The notes below the pieces were generated by a model. The model saw nothing but the letters and a program-made list of their open reading frames with translations. It had not been told where the DNA came from and did no database searches. The position numbers were made by a program, and so were the translations under genes. From NCBI GenBank assembly GCA_013289685.1, contig JABCZL010000015.1, forward strand, positions 1-64,000: DNA of 64,000 nucleotides, given 5' to 3'. This document shows positions 49,073 through 57,775 of the stretch, in pieces (positions within the stretch are counted from its first letter, which is position 1; every line of letters starts with the position of its first letter). Source of the DNA: Acidobacteriota bacterium (GTDB taxonomy: Bacteria > Acidobacteriota > Terriglobia > Terriglobales > Acidobacteriaceae).

Positions 49073-49843
49073 TTATTCTTCGTGCAGTTCGCGAATCCAG
49101 ATGTTGCGGTAGCGCACGGGATCGCCGTGATCCTGCAGGGCAAGGGGGAGCTTGTCAGGCCCCGGTTTGTAGGGAGGACGCTCGCCGTGGGCGGTCGGGC
49201 CGGTCAGCTCGACGTTGTCCTGCACGAGCACTCCGTTGTGCAGCACTGTGACGCGCGCCGGTCGTGTGAGCTTGCCATCTTTGAAGTGCGGACGGTGAAA
49301 GATGATGTCGTACGTCTGCCACTGCGCCGGAGGACGCGCGGCGTTCACCTGCGGCGGATATTGTCCGTACTCCGCGGCCGCCTGGCCGTCGGCGTACGTC
49401 TTGTTCTGGTACGAGTCGAGTACTTGAGTCTCATACAGGCCCATCAGGAAGACGCCGCTGTTGCCGCGTTCCTGGCTCTCTCCCACTCCTGGAGAGGGCT
49501 CGGCGAACTCCACGTGCAGCTGGCAATCTCCGAAAGAATCGCGCGTGGCAATGTAGCCAGTCTTCGGTGCGACCTCCATGTAGCCGTTCTCAACCTTCCA
49601 TTTCGCGGGCCCGCCGCCTTCGGCGCTGACCCAGTGCGAGAGATCCTTGCCGTCAAAGAGCACCACGGCGTCGGACGGAGCGCGCCCGGGCGTTTCCTGT
49701 GTGCTCGAGGTTCCGGGATCGATGACTGGCGGCACCGGACGATTCGGGTCATGAATCTTCCACTTCATCGGAGCTTGGGCAGTGGAGAGTTGGGCGAGCG
49801 AAATCAGAAGGACTGCGGTGAGTGACGAGAATGTTCGGGTCAT
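49073..49843 (-). CDS. DUF1080 (3-keto-disaccharide hydrolase-like) exported protein
   Basis: A 256-aa protein with a signal peptide (TFSSLTAVLLISLAQLSTAQ). The DUF1080 sandwich starts at VVLFDGKDLSHWVSAEGG, followed by KWKVENGYMEVAPKTGYIAT, FGDCQLHVEFAEP and NSGVFLMGLYETQVLDSYQN. PLALQDHGDPVRYRNIWIRE closes the domain. Members act on 3-keto sugars or glucans outside the cytoplasm. ATG 49843 begins the signal peptide; the frame further upstream is not supported. Confidence 0.9.
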   Translation of the reverse strand: MTRTFSSLTAVLLISLAQLSTAQAPMKWKIHDPNRPVPPVIDPGTSSTQETPGRAPSDAVVLFDGKDLSHWVSAEGGGPAKWKVENGYMEVAPKTGYIATRDSFGDCQLHVEFAEPSPGVGESQERGNSGVFLMGLYETQVLDSYQNKTYADGQAAAEYGQYPPQVNAARPPAQWQTYDIIFHRPHFKDGKLTRPARVTVLHNGVLVQDNVELTGPTAHGERPPYKPGPDKLPLALQDHGDPVRYRNIWIRELHEE

Positions 49844-49881
49844 GTGCGGCGCCTCGCGCGCCGGAGAACATGATACCGAAC

Positions 49882-49990
49882 TTTGCCACGGATCAACACG
49901 GATTCTCACGGATCAAAGCCAGTTGCAGGTAATTTGATTCACAACGCGAGCTTCGCTCGGCGGGACAGCCGAGGGCGGCTGTCCCCACAC
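49882..49990. repeat. Rep-F and Rep-E copies
   Basis: 49882-49918 has GCCACGGATCAACACGGAT and CTCACGGAT. 49955-49990 is Rep-E (CGGGACAGCCGAGGGCGGC, TGTCC). Confidence 0.85.
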
Positions 49991-50006
49991 TGGACTTCGT
50001 TGACTG

Positions 50007-52649
50007 TCACTGCTTTGCTTTTGCCGGCTGCTTCTCGCCCACGCGCGGGCTGACTTCGAACGTCATCTTGCCCGCTTTTTTGTCGGCGCCGACGATCACG
50101 TGATCGCCGTGCAGCACCTCGCCGTCGAGGATCTTCAGGGCCAGCGGATCCTGCACCAGCTTTTGGATCGAGCGCTTCAGAGGGCGCGCACCGAAGTTCG
50201 GGTCGTAGCCCTGGGTGAAGAGAAGTTCCTTCGCTGCGTCCGTCAGTTCGAGCGAAATCTTGCGGTCGGCGAGCAGGCGGCGAACGTCTTCCAGGCGCAA
50301 GTCGACGATTCGCACGAGCTGTTCCTTGCCCAGCGGGCGGAATATGATGATGTCGTCGACGCGGTTCAGGAACTCGGGCTTGAAGTGCGCGTGCAGAGCC
50401 GTCAGGACCTGCTTCGAGGCCTCCTCGAACTGCTGCTCGGAGCGAGGGCTCTCGGCCTGCAAGAACGACGAGCCGATGTTCGACGTCATGATCAGGATCG
50501 TGTTCTTGAAATCGACGACGCGGCCTTTGCCATCGGTGAGGCGGCCATCGTCCATCATCTGCAGCAGAACGTTGAAGACGTCGGGATGCGCTTTTTCGAT
50601 TTCGTCGAAGAGCACGACGGCATAGGGGCGGCGGCGGACCTGCTCGGTGAGCTGGCCGCCTTCCTCGTAGCCGACGTAGCCCGGCGGTGCGCCGATCAGG
50701 CGCGCGACCGAGTGCTTCTCCATGTATTCGGACATATCAATGCGGAGCATGGCGTGCTCGTCGTCGAACAGGAATTCAGCGAGGGCGCGCGCAAGTTCGG
50801 TCTTGCCAACGCCGGTTGGGCCTAAGAAGATGAACGAGCCAATGGGACGCTTGGGATCGCTGAGTCCCGCGCGGGAGCGGCGAATCGCATTGGCCACGCG
50901 CTCGAGAGCCGCGTCCTGGCCGACGACGCGCAGGCGCAGGCGCTCTTCCATGGTCACCAGTTTTTTAACTTCGCCTTCGAGCATCTTTGAAACTGGGATT
51001 CCGGTCCACTTGGAGACGATGCGCGCGACGTCTTCCTCGTCGACTTCCTCCTTGAGCATGCGCTTGCCGCCCTGGTTTTCCATTTGTTTGCTGAGCTTGG
51101 CGAGTTCCTGCTCCGCTTGCGGAATGAGCCCAAATCGAATTTCGGCGACGCGCTCGTTATTGCCCTTGCGCAATTCGGTCTGCTCTTCGGCTTTCAGCTT
51201 TTCGATCTGCTCTTTGAGGGCGCGAACGCGGGCGATGAGATCCTTTTCTTTTTTCCAGTTCGCCTTGAGCGTGTTGGATTTCTCGCGAATTTCCGCGAGC
51301 TCTTTCTCGATAACCCCTAAACGCTCCTTCGAGTTTGCATCGTCTTCCTTCTTCAGCGCCTGCTTTTCGATTTCCAGCTGCGTGGCTTTGCGGTCGAGTT
51401 GATCGATGTCTGTAGGCAAGGAATCGATCTGGATGCGCAGCGAAGACGCGGCTTCATCGATCAGGTCGATGGCCTTGTCGGGCAGAAAGCGGTCGCTGAT
51501 GTAGCGGTGCGAGAGGGTGGCCGCGGCGACAATGGCCGAGTCTTTGATGCGCACGCCATGATGCACTTCGTACTTTTCCTTCAAGCCGCGGAGGATCGAG
51601 ATGGTGTCTTCCACGTTGGGCTCGCCGACGAAGACGATCTGGAAGCGACGTTCAAGGGCAGTGTCTTTTTCGATGTACTTGCGGTATTCGTTCAGCGTGG
51701 TGGCGCCGACGGCGCGCAGTTCTCCGCGGGCGAGCGCGGGCTTCAGCATGTTGGAGGCGTCGATCGCGCCTTCGGCGGCTCCGGCGCCGACCAGGGTGTG
51801 CAGTTCGTCGATGAAGAGAATGATCTGGCCCTGCGAGTCTTCGATTTCTTTGAGGACGGCTTTGAGGCGGTCTTCGAACTCGCCACGATATTTTGCGCCG
51901 GCCAGCATGGCTCCGAGATCGAGCCCAACCACGCGCTTGTCCTTGAGAGCTTCGGGCACGTCGCCGGAAATGATTCGTTGGGCGAGGCCTTCGACGATGG
52001 CGGTTTTGCCGACGCCGGGCTCGCCGATGAGCACGGGATTATTTTTGGTGCGGCGCGAGAGAACCTGGACTACGCGGCGGATTTCTTCATCGCGTCCGAT
52101 GACGGGATCGAGCTTGCCGCGGCGGGCCTGCTCGGTGAGGTCGCGGGCGTATTTGTCCAGCGCCTGGAACTTTGCTTCGGGATTCTGGTCGGTAACTTTT
52201 TGCGAACCGCGGACGACTGCGAGGGCTTTCAAGATGGCTTCGTTGGTTGCGCCGTGGCGGGCGAGGATCTGCTGGCCAGGGTCGCGCTTGAGCTGCGTGA
52301 TCGCGAGCAGCAGGTGCTCGGTGGAAACGTATTCGTCCTTGAAGTTGGAGGCTTCTTTAAATGCCTGCTCGAGCAGCTTGTTAACTTCGTTGGAGAGCGT
52401 GACCTGGGCGGATTCTCCGGAGACCTTGGGGAGCTTTTCGAGCTCTTTGTAGACTTCGGCCAGGACGGCTTGCGGGCCGATGCCGATTTTTTCGAGCACG
52501 GGCGGGACGATGCCTTCCTTGTCCTCGAGCAGCGCGGCGAGCAGGTGGATCGGGCGCAGCTCGGGATTGCCGTGCTCGGAGGCGAGCTGGTTCGCGCGCT
52601 GGACGGCTTCCTGCGCTTTGACGGTGAATTTATCCCAACGGATGGGCAT
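50007..52649 (-). CDS. clpB: Chaperone ClpB (disaggregase)
   Basis: An 880-aa Hsp104/ClpB ATPase that unfolds aggregates with DnaK and Hsp20. Clp-N repeats (1-145), NBD1 with Walker [14 protein letters not shown] and Walker [16 protein letters not shown], a coiled-coil M domain (about 410-530, [20 protein letters not shown]), NBD2 with [18 protein letters not shown] and [20 protein letters not shown]. The C-terminus is basic and Lys-rich. Length and order are standard. hsp20 lies just upstream in the same direction, though a 295-bp repeat-rich gap separates them. Confidence 0.98.
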   Translation of the reverse strand: MPIRWDKFTVKAQEAVQRANQLASEHGNPELRPIHLLAALLEDKEGIVPPVLEKIGIGPQAVLAEVYKELEKLPKVSGESAQVTLSNEVNKLLEQAFKEASNFKDEYVSTEHLLLAITQLKRDPGQQILARHGATNEAILKALAVVRGSQKVTDQNPEAKFQALDKYARDLTEQARRGKLDPVIGRDEEIRRVVQVLSRRTKNNPVLIGEPGVGKTAIVEGLAQRIISGDVPEALKDKRVVGLDLGAMLAGAKYRGEFEDRLKAVLKEIEDSQGQIILFIDELHTLVGAGAAEGAIDASNMLKPALARGELRAVGATTLNEYRKYIEKDTALERRFQIVFVGEPNVEDTISILRGLKEKYEVHHGVRIKDSAIVAAATLSHRYISDRFLPDKAIDLIDEAASSLRIQIDSLPTDIDQLDRKATQLEIEKQALKKEDDANSKERLGVIEKELAEIREKSNTLKANWKKEKDLIARVRALKEQIEKLKAEEQTELRKGNNERVAEIRFGLIPQAEQELAKLSKQMENQGGKRMLKEEVDEEDVARIVSKWTGIPVSKMLEGEVKKLVTMEERLRLRVVGQDAALERVANAIRRSRAGLSDPKRPIGSFIFLGPTGVGKTELARALAEFLFDDEHAMLRIDMSEYMEKHSVARLIGAPPGYVGYEEGGQLTEQVRRRPYAVVLFDEIEKAHPDVFNVLLQMMDDGRLTDGKGRVVDFKNTILIMTSNIGSSFLQAESPRSEQQFEEASKQVLTALHAHFKPEFLNRVDDIIIFRPLGKEQLVRIVDLRLEDVRRLLADRKISLELTDAAKELLFTQGYDPNFGARPLKRSIQKLVQDPLALKILDGEVLHGDHVIVGADKKAGKMTFEVSPRVGEKQPAKAKQ

Positions 52650-52671
52650 GGACGTTCCTCTACTTTCGTTT

Positions 52672-52755
52672 TGTCATTCTGAGCGAAGCGAAGAACCTAT
52701 GCAATATGTGGGACGAGAAAAATTACACTGGTCCTTCGCTTTGCTCAGGATGACA
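52672..52755. repeat. Two oppositely facing Rep-A copies
   Basis: TGTCATTCTGAGCGAAGCG (52672) and, 58 bp on, CCTTCGCTTTGCTCAGGATG (52732, ending ACA at 52755) form a large inverted pair with AATATGTGGGACGAGAAAAA between. They lie upstream of clpB. Confidence 0.85.
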
Positions 52756-52814
52756 CGAATATTTCTTCCACAAAAAGTTGGGAGGCGGTCACGTGTGCCG
52801 CCTCCCATGGACTT

Positions 52815-52932
52815 CAGGGGCTAAAAAGCCCTCATCGATTCTTGCCTCTTTTCGCTGCGCTAAAGCGCCGCTCTTCCACGAAGCCTGCCGGGCTTCGCCC
52901 GGCCGGACAGCCGAGGGCGGCTGTCCCAACAT
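52815..52932. repeat. Rep-D and Rep-E copies
   Basis: 52815-52880: CAGGGGCTAAAAAGCCCT and GCGCTAAAGCGCCGCTCTTC. 52887-52932: GGCCGGACAGCCGAGGGCGG, CTGTCC. They fill the space to the hsp20 stop codon. Confidence 0.85.
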
Positions 52933-52944
52933 GAGCAACTCCGA

Positions 52945-53436
52945 TTACGCGGCTTTGCTTGGGCCCTTCGCTTCGATGGACTTCTCGCTGCCGATGTTGA
53001 CCTTGATCTGTTTCGGCTTGGCTTCGGCCTTTTTGGGAAGCGCGATCTTCAGCACGCCTTTGTCGTAGGTGGCCGAGACGTTCTCGGTGTCTACGGTCTG
53101 GGGCAGGGTGAAGGTGCGGGTGAAGCTGCCGTATTGGCGCTCCACGCGGCGGTAGTTCTCTTCTTTCTCTTCCTTCTCGATCTTGCGCTCGCCGTGCACG
53201 GTGAGGGTGTTGTTTTCCACGCGGACGTCGATGTCTTTCTCGTCGATTCCGGGCACTTCGATCTTCAGGGTGACCTTGTGCTCGTCTTCGTAGACGTCGA
53301 CGGCAGGGGCAAAGCTGGAAGTGGTCAGAGACTCGTCGCGGTCTGCGGCGCTGTAGGAATCGCGGAACACACGGTTGATGCGGTCCTGCAGGGTGGCAAA
53401 CTCACGGAACGGCTCCCAACGGGTTAGAACGGTCAT
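52945..53436 (-). CDS. Small heat-shock protein Hsp20 (alpha-crystallin)
   Basis: A 163-aa holdase. N-terminal WEPFREFATLQDRINRVF, alpha-crystallin domain about 45-140 (FAPAVDVYEDEHKVTLKIEV, PGIDEKDIDVRVENNTLTVH, GSFTRTFTLPQTVDTENVSA) and the signature GVLKIALPKKAEAKP. It binds unfolded proteins and hands them to ClpB/DnaK. The start at 53436 has AGGAGG seven bases upstream. Its own promoter is at 53499-53527. Confidence 0.96.
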   Translation of the reverse strand: MTVLTRWEPFREFATLQDRINRVFRDSYSAADRDESLTTSSFAPAVDVYEDEHKVTLKIEVPGIDEKDIDVRVENNTLTVHGERKIEKEEKEENYRRVERQYGSFTRTFTLPQTVDTENVSATYDKGVLKIALPKKAEAKPKQIKVNIGSEKSIEAKGPSKAA

Positions 53437-53498
53437 GGCTAAATCCTCCTTCAGAATTTGGTGGTTCAAAGCATTAGACGCTACATTAGCGCAAAAGA

Positions 53499-53527
53499 AG
53501 CATACAATATGAGTGTCGCACTATCAA
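53499..53527 (-). promoter_or_regulatory. Promoter of hsp20
   Basis: On the minus strand: TTGATA (53527-53522), 17 bp, TATGCT (53504-53499). The spacer contains AGTG-TCG-CACT, and CGCTA-ATG-TAGCG lies in the leader (53492-53480). No CIRCE element is seen. Confidence 0.6.
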
Positions 53528-53542
53528 GCATAAAAAGAACAG

Positions 53543-53595
53543 CAGGTTCCCTCCACTGCGCCGTCGCTTTCGCTCCGGCTTCGGTCGGGATGACA
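53543..53595. repeat. Rep-A (reverse orientation)
   Basis: CAGGTTCCCTCCACTGCGCC to CGGTCGGGATGACAA, with the inner CGCTTTCGCTCCGGCTTCGG. Confidence 0.87.
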
Positions 53596-53615
53596 ATGCA
53601 TTTAATGTATTATTT

Positions 53616-54854
53616 TCAATGGCTTACGGTCGCGATGACGCATTTCAAGTACGACGTTTCAGGGACATTGAGCAGAATGGGGTGGTCTTTGGCCTGTCCA
53701 CGGACCTCGAGAAGGCGGAGCGTGCGGTGGGCGTCCAGGGCGGCCGAGGCCAGCATTTCGAGGAAGTTGGACTGGCTGACGTGGTAGGAGCAGGAACAGG
53801 TGACAAGGATTCCGGCGGGGCGGAGCATTTTCAGGGCGCGAAGGTTGAGTTCCTTGTAGCCGCGGAGGGCGGCGTCGAGGTCGCGCTTGCTTTTGGCGAA
53901 GGCAGGCGGGTCGAGAACGATGGTGTCGTAACGTCGGGCTTCGTATGTGTGAGCTGAGGACGAATAGTCCTTGAGCAGGTCGAAGGCGTTGGCTTCGATC
54001 CATTCGATCTCTTTTGCCTTCAGAAGCGCGTCGTTCAGGGCTGCGTTCTGGTCGGCGACTTCGAGGGCGGGGCGGGAGCTGTCGACTCCAGTGACTTGGG
54101 CGCAATGCGGGGCGAGGTGAAGGGCAAAGCCTCCCTGATAGCAGAAGACGTCGAGCGCTTCACCCTTGGCATAGCGGGCGGCGGCGGCGTAGTTCTCTCG
54201 CTGGTCGAGGAAGGCTCCGGTCTTCTGACCTTCGAGCGCGTCGAAGCGGAACTGGACGGAATTCATGGTGAAGGTGGTGGCGAACTTTTGGCCTTGCAGC
54301 AGACCCGACGCGCGAGGCGGCAGGGTTTCGAGTTCACGGACGCGCGGGTCGACGCGTTCGACGATGGAAGCCGGGTGGAGGAGGGCGGTCAGTTCGGCCA
54401 GGATCGATTGGCGCACGTGGTCGGCGTCCATGGCCTGAGTAAGGATTTGGATCGAAAGAATGTCGGCGTACCGATCGACGATCAGGCCGGGGAGGAAATC
54501 TGCTTCGCTGAAGATGACGCGGTAGGCGTCGGTGTCTATTACCAGAGGCGCGCGATAGGCGATGGCTTCGGCAATGCGATGGCGAAGCAGAGCGGGAAGA
54601 TCCGTGACGGGCTCGTGGGAGGGTGTATCACGCGAGATCATGCGGATCGCGATCTGCGAAGAGCTGGAGTAGAGGGCGAAGCCGAGGGGCTTGCCGCGGT
54701 GGTCGGTGACGCGGACCAGGGAGCCGGGTAGGACGGAGTCGGCGGTAACGATGTCGGAGCGGTAAACCCAGACGTGGCCGTCTTTCAGGCGGGCCGCGCC
54801 GCGGGGGGAGACCTTGACCGTTGGAAGACTCGCGGAGGCTGGCTCTTTGGGCAT
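53616..54854 (-). CDS. rlmI: Class I rRNA methyltransferase, RlmI-like
   Basis: A 412-aa SAM-dependent methyltransferase, similar to RlmI (m5C1962 of 23S rRNA). PUA domain at the N-terminus (VKVSPRGAARLKDGHVWVYR), a central EEHEED-type part (ADFLPGLIVDRYADILSIQI), then the SAM site ALDVFCYQGGFALHLAPHC and TGVDSSRPALEVADQNAALN. The catalytic segment is DTIVLDPPAFAKSKRDLDAA and the Cys pair VTCSCSYHVS. The exact rRNA position is inferred from the family. Confidence 0.9.
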   Translation of the reverse strand: MPKEPASASLPTVKVSPRGAARLKDGHVWVYRSDIVTADSVLPGSLVRVTDHRGKPLGFALYSSSSQIAIRMISRDTPSHEPVTDLPALLRHRIAEAIAYRAPLVIDTDAYRVIFSEADFLPGLIVDRYADILSIQILTQAMDADHVRQSILAELTALLHPASIVERVDPRVRELETLPPRASGLLQGQKFATTFTMNSVQFRFDALEGQKTGAFLDQRENYAAAARYAKGEALDVFCYQGGFALHLAPHCAQVTGVDSSRPALEVADQNAALNDALLKAKEIEWIEANAFDLLKDYSSSAHTYEARRYDTIVLDPPAFAKSKRDLDAALRGYKELNLRALKMLRPAGILVTCSCSYHVSQSNFLEMLASAALDAHRTLRLLEVRGQAKDHPILLNVPETSYLKCVIATVSH

Positions 54855-54899
54855 GCTGCCATCTTAAACGTATGAGGCACTCGTGCTGCAGGCAGGGTC

Positions 54900-54960
54900 G
54901 AGCTGGCGCTCGACGACCGGGCCAAGGGGCCCGGTCCTCCCAGGGGCCCGGTCCTACACA
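54900..54960. repeat. GGGGCCCGGTCCT repeat pair
   Basis: GACCGGGCCAAGGGGCCCGG, TCCTCCC, AGGGGCCCGGTCCTACA: two tandem half-copies of a palindrome in the style of Rep-E. Confidence 0.75.
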
Positions 54961-55018
54961 AACAAACCTACGACAACAAAACCAGGCGGACGAATGCGTT
55001 CACCGCTACGTGGGATGC

Positions 55019-56146
55019 CTAGCTGGCGGCTTGTTCGGTGGGGGCGACGGGAGCTTGCGGCTTGACGTGGGAGCCGGTGGCGGCTTCGTGGCGGGCCAGG
55101 TCGAGGTCGGCCCGGAGCGTGTCTAGGGCGACCATGGGGAGCTCGGTGCCGAAGGCGTCGAGTTCGTTTTCGGTCCAGCCGCCGTTCAGGCGCATGGCGC
55201 CGGTGATGTCCTCGGGGAAGGCCTGGCGATAGTCGCCTTCGCGGATCAGGATGTCGCCGATGAGTCGTCCGGTGTGCACGTCGTAAACGCGGCGGCTGGA
55301 TTGGCCGCGGGCCGTGGTCAGGCAGAGGAACACCTCGCCGATGCCGTTGAATTCCGCGCGGTAGTACCAGGCTTGAGGGGCGTCGATCTTGGGATGATGG
55401 CGTTTGGCTCGCGTGGTTGAAGGTTTCAGATCCGCCATCTCTTCGGCGGGATTGAAGTAAAGAATGCGCTGGCAAGAATCGCAGACGATGGTCTGGGTGC
55501 CGGAGCGGACTTCGTTGTACGTCTGCGGCCTGAGCATGACGCGGCAGGCCATGCATTTCTGATCGCGGACTTCGGAGAGGCCGCTGCCGCGAAACTTGGA
55601 GACGCGCTCGTAATGGCGGAGCAGGTCTTCGTTGACGCCGGTGCGAATCTGATCGCGCTTGGCGCGCCACTCGGCGAGTAGCTTTTCGTCTTTGGCGGTA
55701 AGCTGGCGGGCTTCTTCTTTTTCTTTCTCGATCTCGGCGGTTTCGGCCTTGAGCTCGGCTTGCGCGGCTTTGACTTCTTTGTCGCGGGCGTCGGCGTTCA
55801 CCATCAGCTCGAGAATCTTGTCTTCGTTGGCGGCGATTTCTTTTTCGGCGAACTGGATCTCGTGCAGCAGGGCCTTGTACTGGTCGTTCGTCTTTACGTC
55901 GAGCGACTGGTCGCGATATTTGGAAATTTTGCCGCGGAGGTCGCTGATAGCGGTGTCGTACTTGCGGCGGGCGGCTTCGTCGGCCTTGACGGAGGCTTGC
56001 GCCTTGTCGAGTTGGGCCTTGGTGCCTGCCAGTTTCTGCTCGATCACGGCGACGCGCTTAGGAAACTCTGCAACTTCATCCTGCAGACGGCGGATTTCCT
56101 TGTCGGTGTCTTGCAGTTTCAGCAGGTTTTCTATGTCAGGAAGCAT
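55019..56146 (-). CDS. Coiled-coil protein with C4 zinc ribbon and C-terminal extension
   Basis: A 375-aa protein. Residues 1-170 are a long coiled coil (DIENLLKLQDTDKEIRRLQD, LHEIQFAEKEIAANEDKILE) as in the zf-C4 'CT398-like' family. A zinc ribbon follows near 200-240: KCMACRVMLRPQTYNEV and IVCDSCQRILYFNP (two Cx2C). The C-terminal part, about 130 residues (QAWYYRAEFNGIGEVFLCLT, GDILIREGDYRQAFPEDITG), is unrelated and acidobacterial. The homologue from Helicobacter (HP0958) is a zinc-ribbon protein linked to flagella and RNA binding; the role here is unknown. ATG 56146 is preferred to the longer frame. Confidence 0.85.
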   Translation of the reverse strand: MLPDIENLLKLQDTDKEIRRLQDEVAEFPKRVAVIEQKLAGTKAQLDKAQASVKADEAARRKYDTAISDLRGKISKYRDQSLDVKTNDQYKALLHEIQFAEKEIAANEDKILELMVNADARDKEVKAAQAELKAETAEIEKEKEEARQLTAKDEKLLAEWRAKRDQIRTGVNEDLLRHYERVSKFRGSGLSEVRDQKCMACRVMLRPQTYNEVRSGTQTIVCDSCQRILYFNPAEEMADLKPSTTRAKRHHPKIDAPQAWYYRAEFNGIGEVFLCLTTARGQSSRRVYDVHTGRLIGDILIREGDYRQAFPEDITGAMRLNGGWTENELDAFGTELPMVALDTLRADLDLARHEAATGSHVKPQAPVAPTEQAAS

Positions 56147-56416
56147 TGAATATGTATTGATTCTAGCACGCGTTGGGGGGGCATTTCTGGGCTGGTGCGA
56201 GTAGTGTCCGGAAACGCGCTCAACCCCAGAGATTACTCGCTTGGCGAGGTTTTCCTGGCGCATGATATCGTGTCGTCGTCGAAGGTTGTGGCGGGGAAGA
56301 AAGTTCCGCAAGCAACCTTCATCGAAGATACTTTTTTCGAGCACAGGCGTCGAAGAGATTGTGACTCCCTTGCGAGAGCGCGCCCCAGAAGCGCTCCCGC
56401 GCCCTGGAGCAAAATC

Positions 56417-57646
56417 ATGAGCGCCACCCTAACTTCCGCTCCGCTTGCAGTCAACGCTGCGCCGAAATCCCGGATCGCATCCATCGATCTGATTCGCGGT
56501 GCGGTGATGATCCTGATGGCGATCGATCACGTCAGGGTCTATTCGGGTCTTCCTGCGGGAGGCCCCACAGCGGGAATCTTTTTCACTCGCTGGATCACCC
56601 ATTTCTGCGCGCCCGCATTTATCTTCCTGGCCGGGACCAGTATATTTCTCTACGGTCGAAAGCACTCGGACGTGTCGCGGTACCTTCTGATCCGCGGCGC
56701 GTGGCTGATTTTCCTCGAACTTACGTTTCTGCGGGTGGCCTGGACCTTCAATTTCGATTTCCTGCATTACGAGATGGCAGGCGTGATCTGGGTCATTGGG
56801 TGCTGCATGATCCTGATGGCCGGATTGGTGAAACTACCGGCGCCTGTAATCGGCACGCTCGGTGTGGTCATCATTGCGGCCCACAACCTGATGGATTCAC
56901 ACATGGGCAGACTGCTCGATGGCCTCGACCAGAACCGGCTCTCCGGTCTCTGGAAGATTTTCTATGTTGGATTTTTCGCCGGGCCAGTTCAGATTGGTCC
57001 GCATGGGCCGAACCTGATCGTGCTTTATTCAATCATTCCGTGGATCGCCGTGATGGCGGCAGGTTATGGGTTCGGGAAGATCCTGACTCTGGAGCTTGCG
57101 CAAAGAAGGCGTCTGTGCCTGACGATCGGACTCCTGGCCGTGGGCCTTTTCCTGGTGCTGCGGGGATTCAACTTATATGGAGATCCGCGTCCGTGGCATG
57201 CCGCCGGGCAGGGACGGAACGGTGCGCCCGCGATGCCGTCGCTGTTTTCGTTCCTGAACACCACGAAGTACCCGGCGTCGCTCTCCTTCCTGCTCATGAC
57301 ACTGGGCCCCATCATCACGCTGATCCCCTTGGTCGAGAACCTCGGCGGCGCTCTCGCCCGCCGAATCATCCTTTTCGGACGTGTGCCGTTTTTCTTCTAT
57401 ATGCTTCACATTCCCTTGATCCACTTCCTCGCACTGATCGTGTCCAAAGTTCGGCTGGGCTTCGTCAGCCCGTGGCTTTTCACCAACCATCCCATGGGCA
57501 ATCCGGAGCCGCCGGAGGGTTACGTCTGGAGTCTGCCGCCTCTTTACCTGATATGGGGGATCACCATCGTGTTGCTCTATTTCGCGTGCCGGTGGTTTGC
57601 CGCGCTCAAGGCAAGGAGAAACGACTGGTGGCTTCAATACCTGTAA
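56417..57646 (+). CDS. DUF1624-type multi-pass membrane protein
   Basis: A 409-aa integral membrane protein of the heparan-alpha-glucosaminide N-acetyltransferase-like (DUF1624) group. SRIASIDLIRGAVMILMAID is the signature start, followed by HVRVYSG and about nine more hydrophobic helices. HAAGQGRNGAPAMPSLFSFL and ILFGRVPFFFYMLHIPLIHF are conserved segments with the likely His site. Related proteins transfer acetyl groups across membranes to sugars; no substrate can be named here. Divergent from the zinc-ribbon gene. Confidence 0.9.
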   Translation: MSATLTSAPLAVNAAPKSRIASIDLIRGAVMILMAIDHVRVYSGLPAGGPTAGIFFTRWITHFCAPAFIFLAGTSIFLYGRKHSDVSRYLLIRGAWLIFLELTFLRVAWTFNFDFLHYEMAGVIWVIGCCMILMAGLVKLPAPVIGTLGVVIIAAHNLMDSHMGRLLDGLDQNRLSGLWKIFYVGFFAGPVQIGPHGPNLIVLYSIIPWIAVMAAGYGFGKILTLELAQRRRLCLTIGLLAVGLFLVLRGFNLYGDPRPWHAAGQGRNGAPAMPSLFSFLNTTKYPASLSFLLMTLGPIITLIPLVENLGGALARRIILFGRVPFFFYMLHIPLIHFLALIVSKVRLGFVSPWLFTNHPMGNPEPPEGYVWSLPPLYLIWGITIVLLYFACRWFAALKARRNDWWLQYL

Positions 57647-57775
57647 CAGCCTGCCCTTAAGCGGCGACCACTAGCCGCACCTGCCTTAGTGGCGCCGAGC
57701 CGAGGCGGGTCGGTGTACACTCTTTCCTTCGCCCTTGATGCATCTGCAGTCACTACTTTTCTGTGAGGTCGCTTC

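Noticed and set aside
51399-52682. 427-aa rightward frame opposite clpB
   Set aside because: Antisense shadow of ClpB with no family features.
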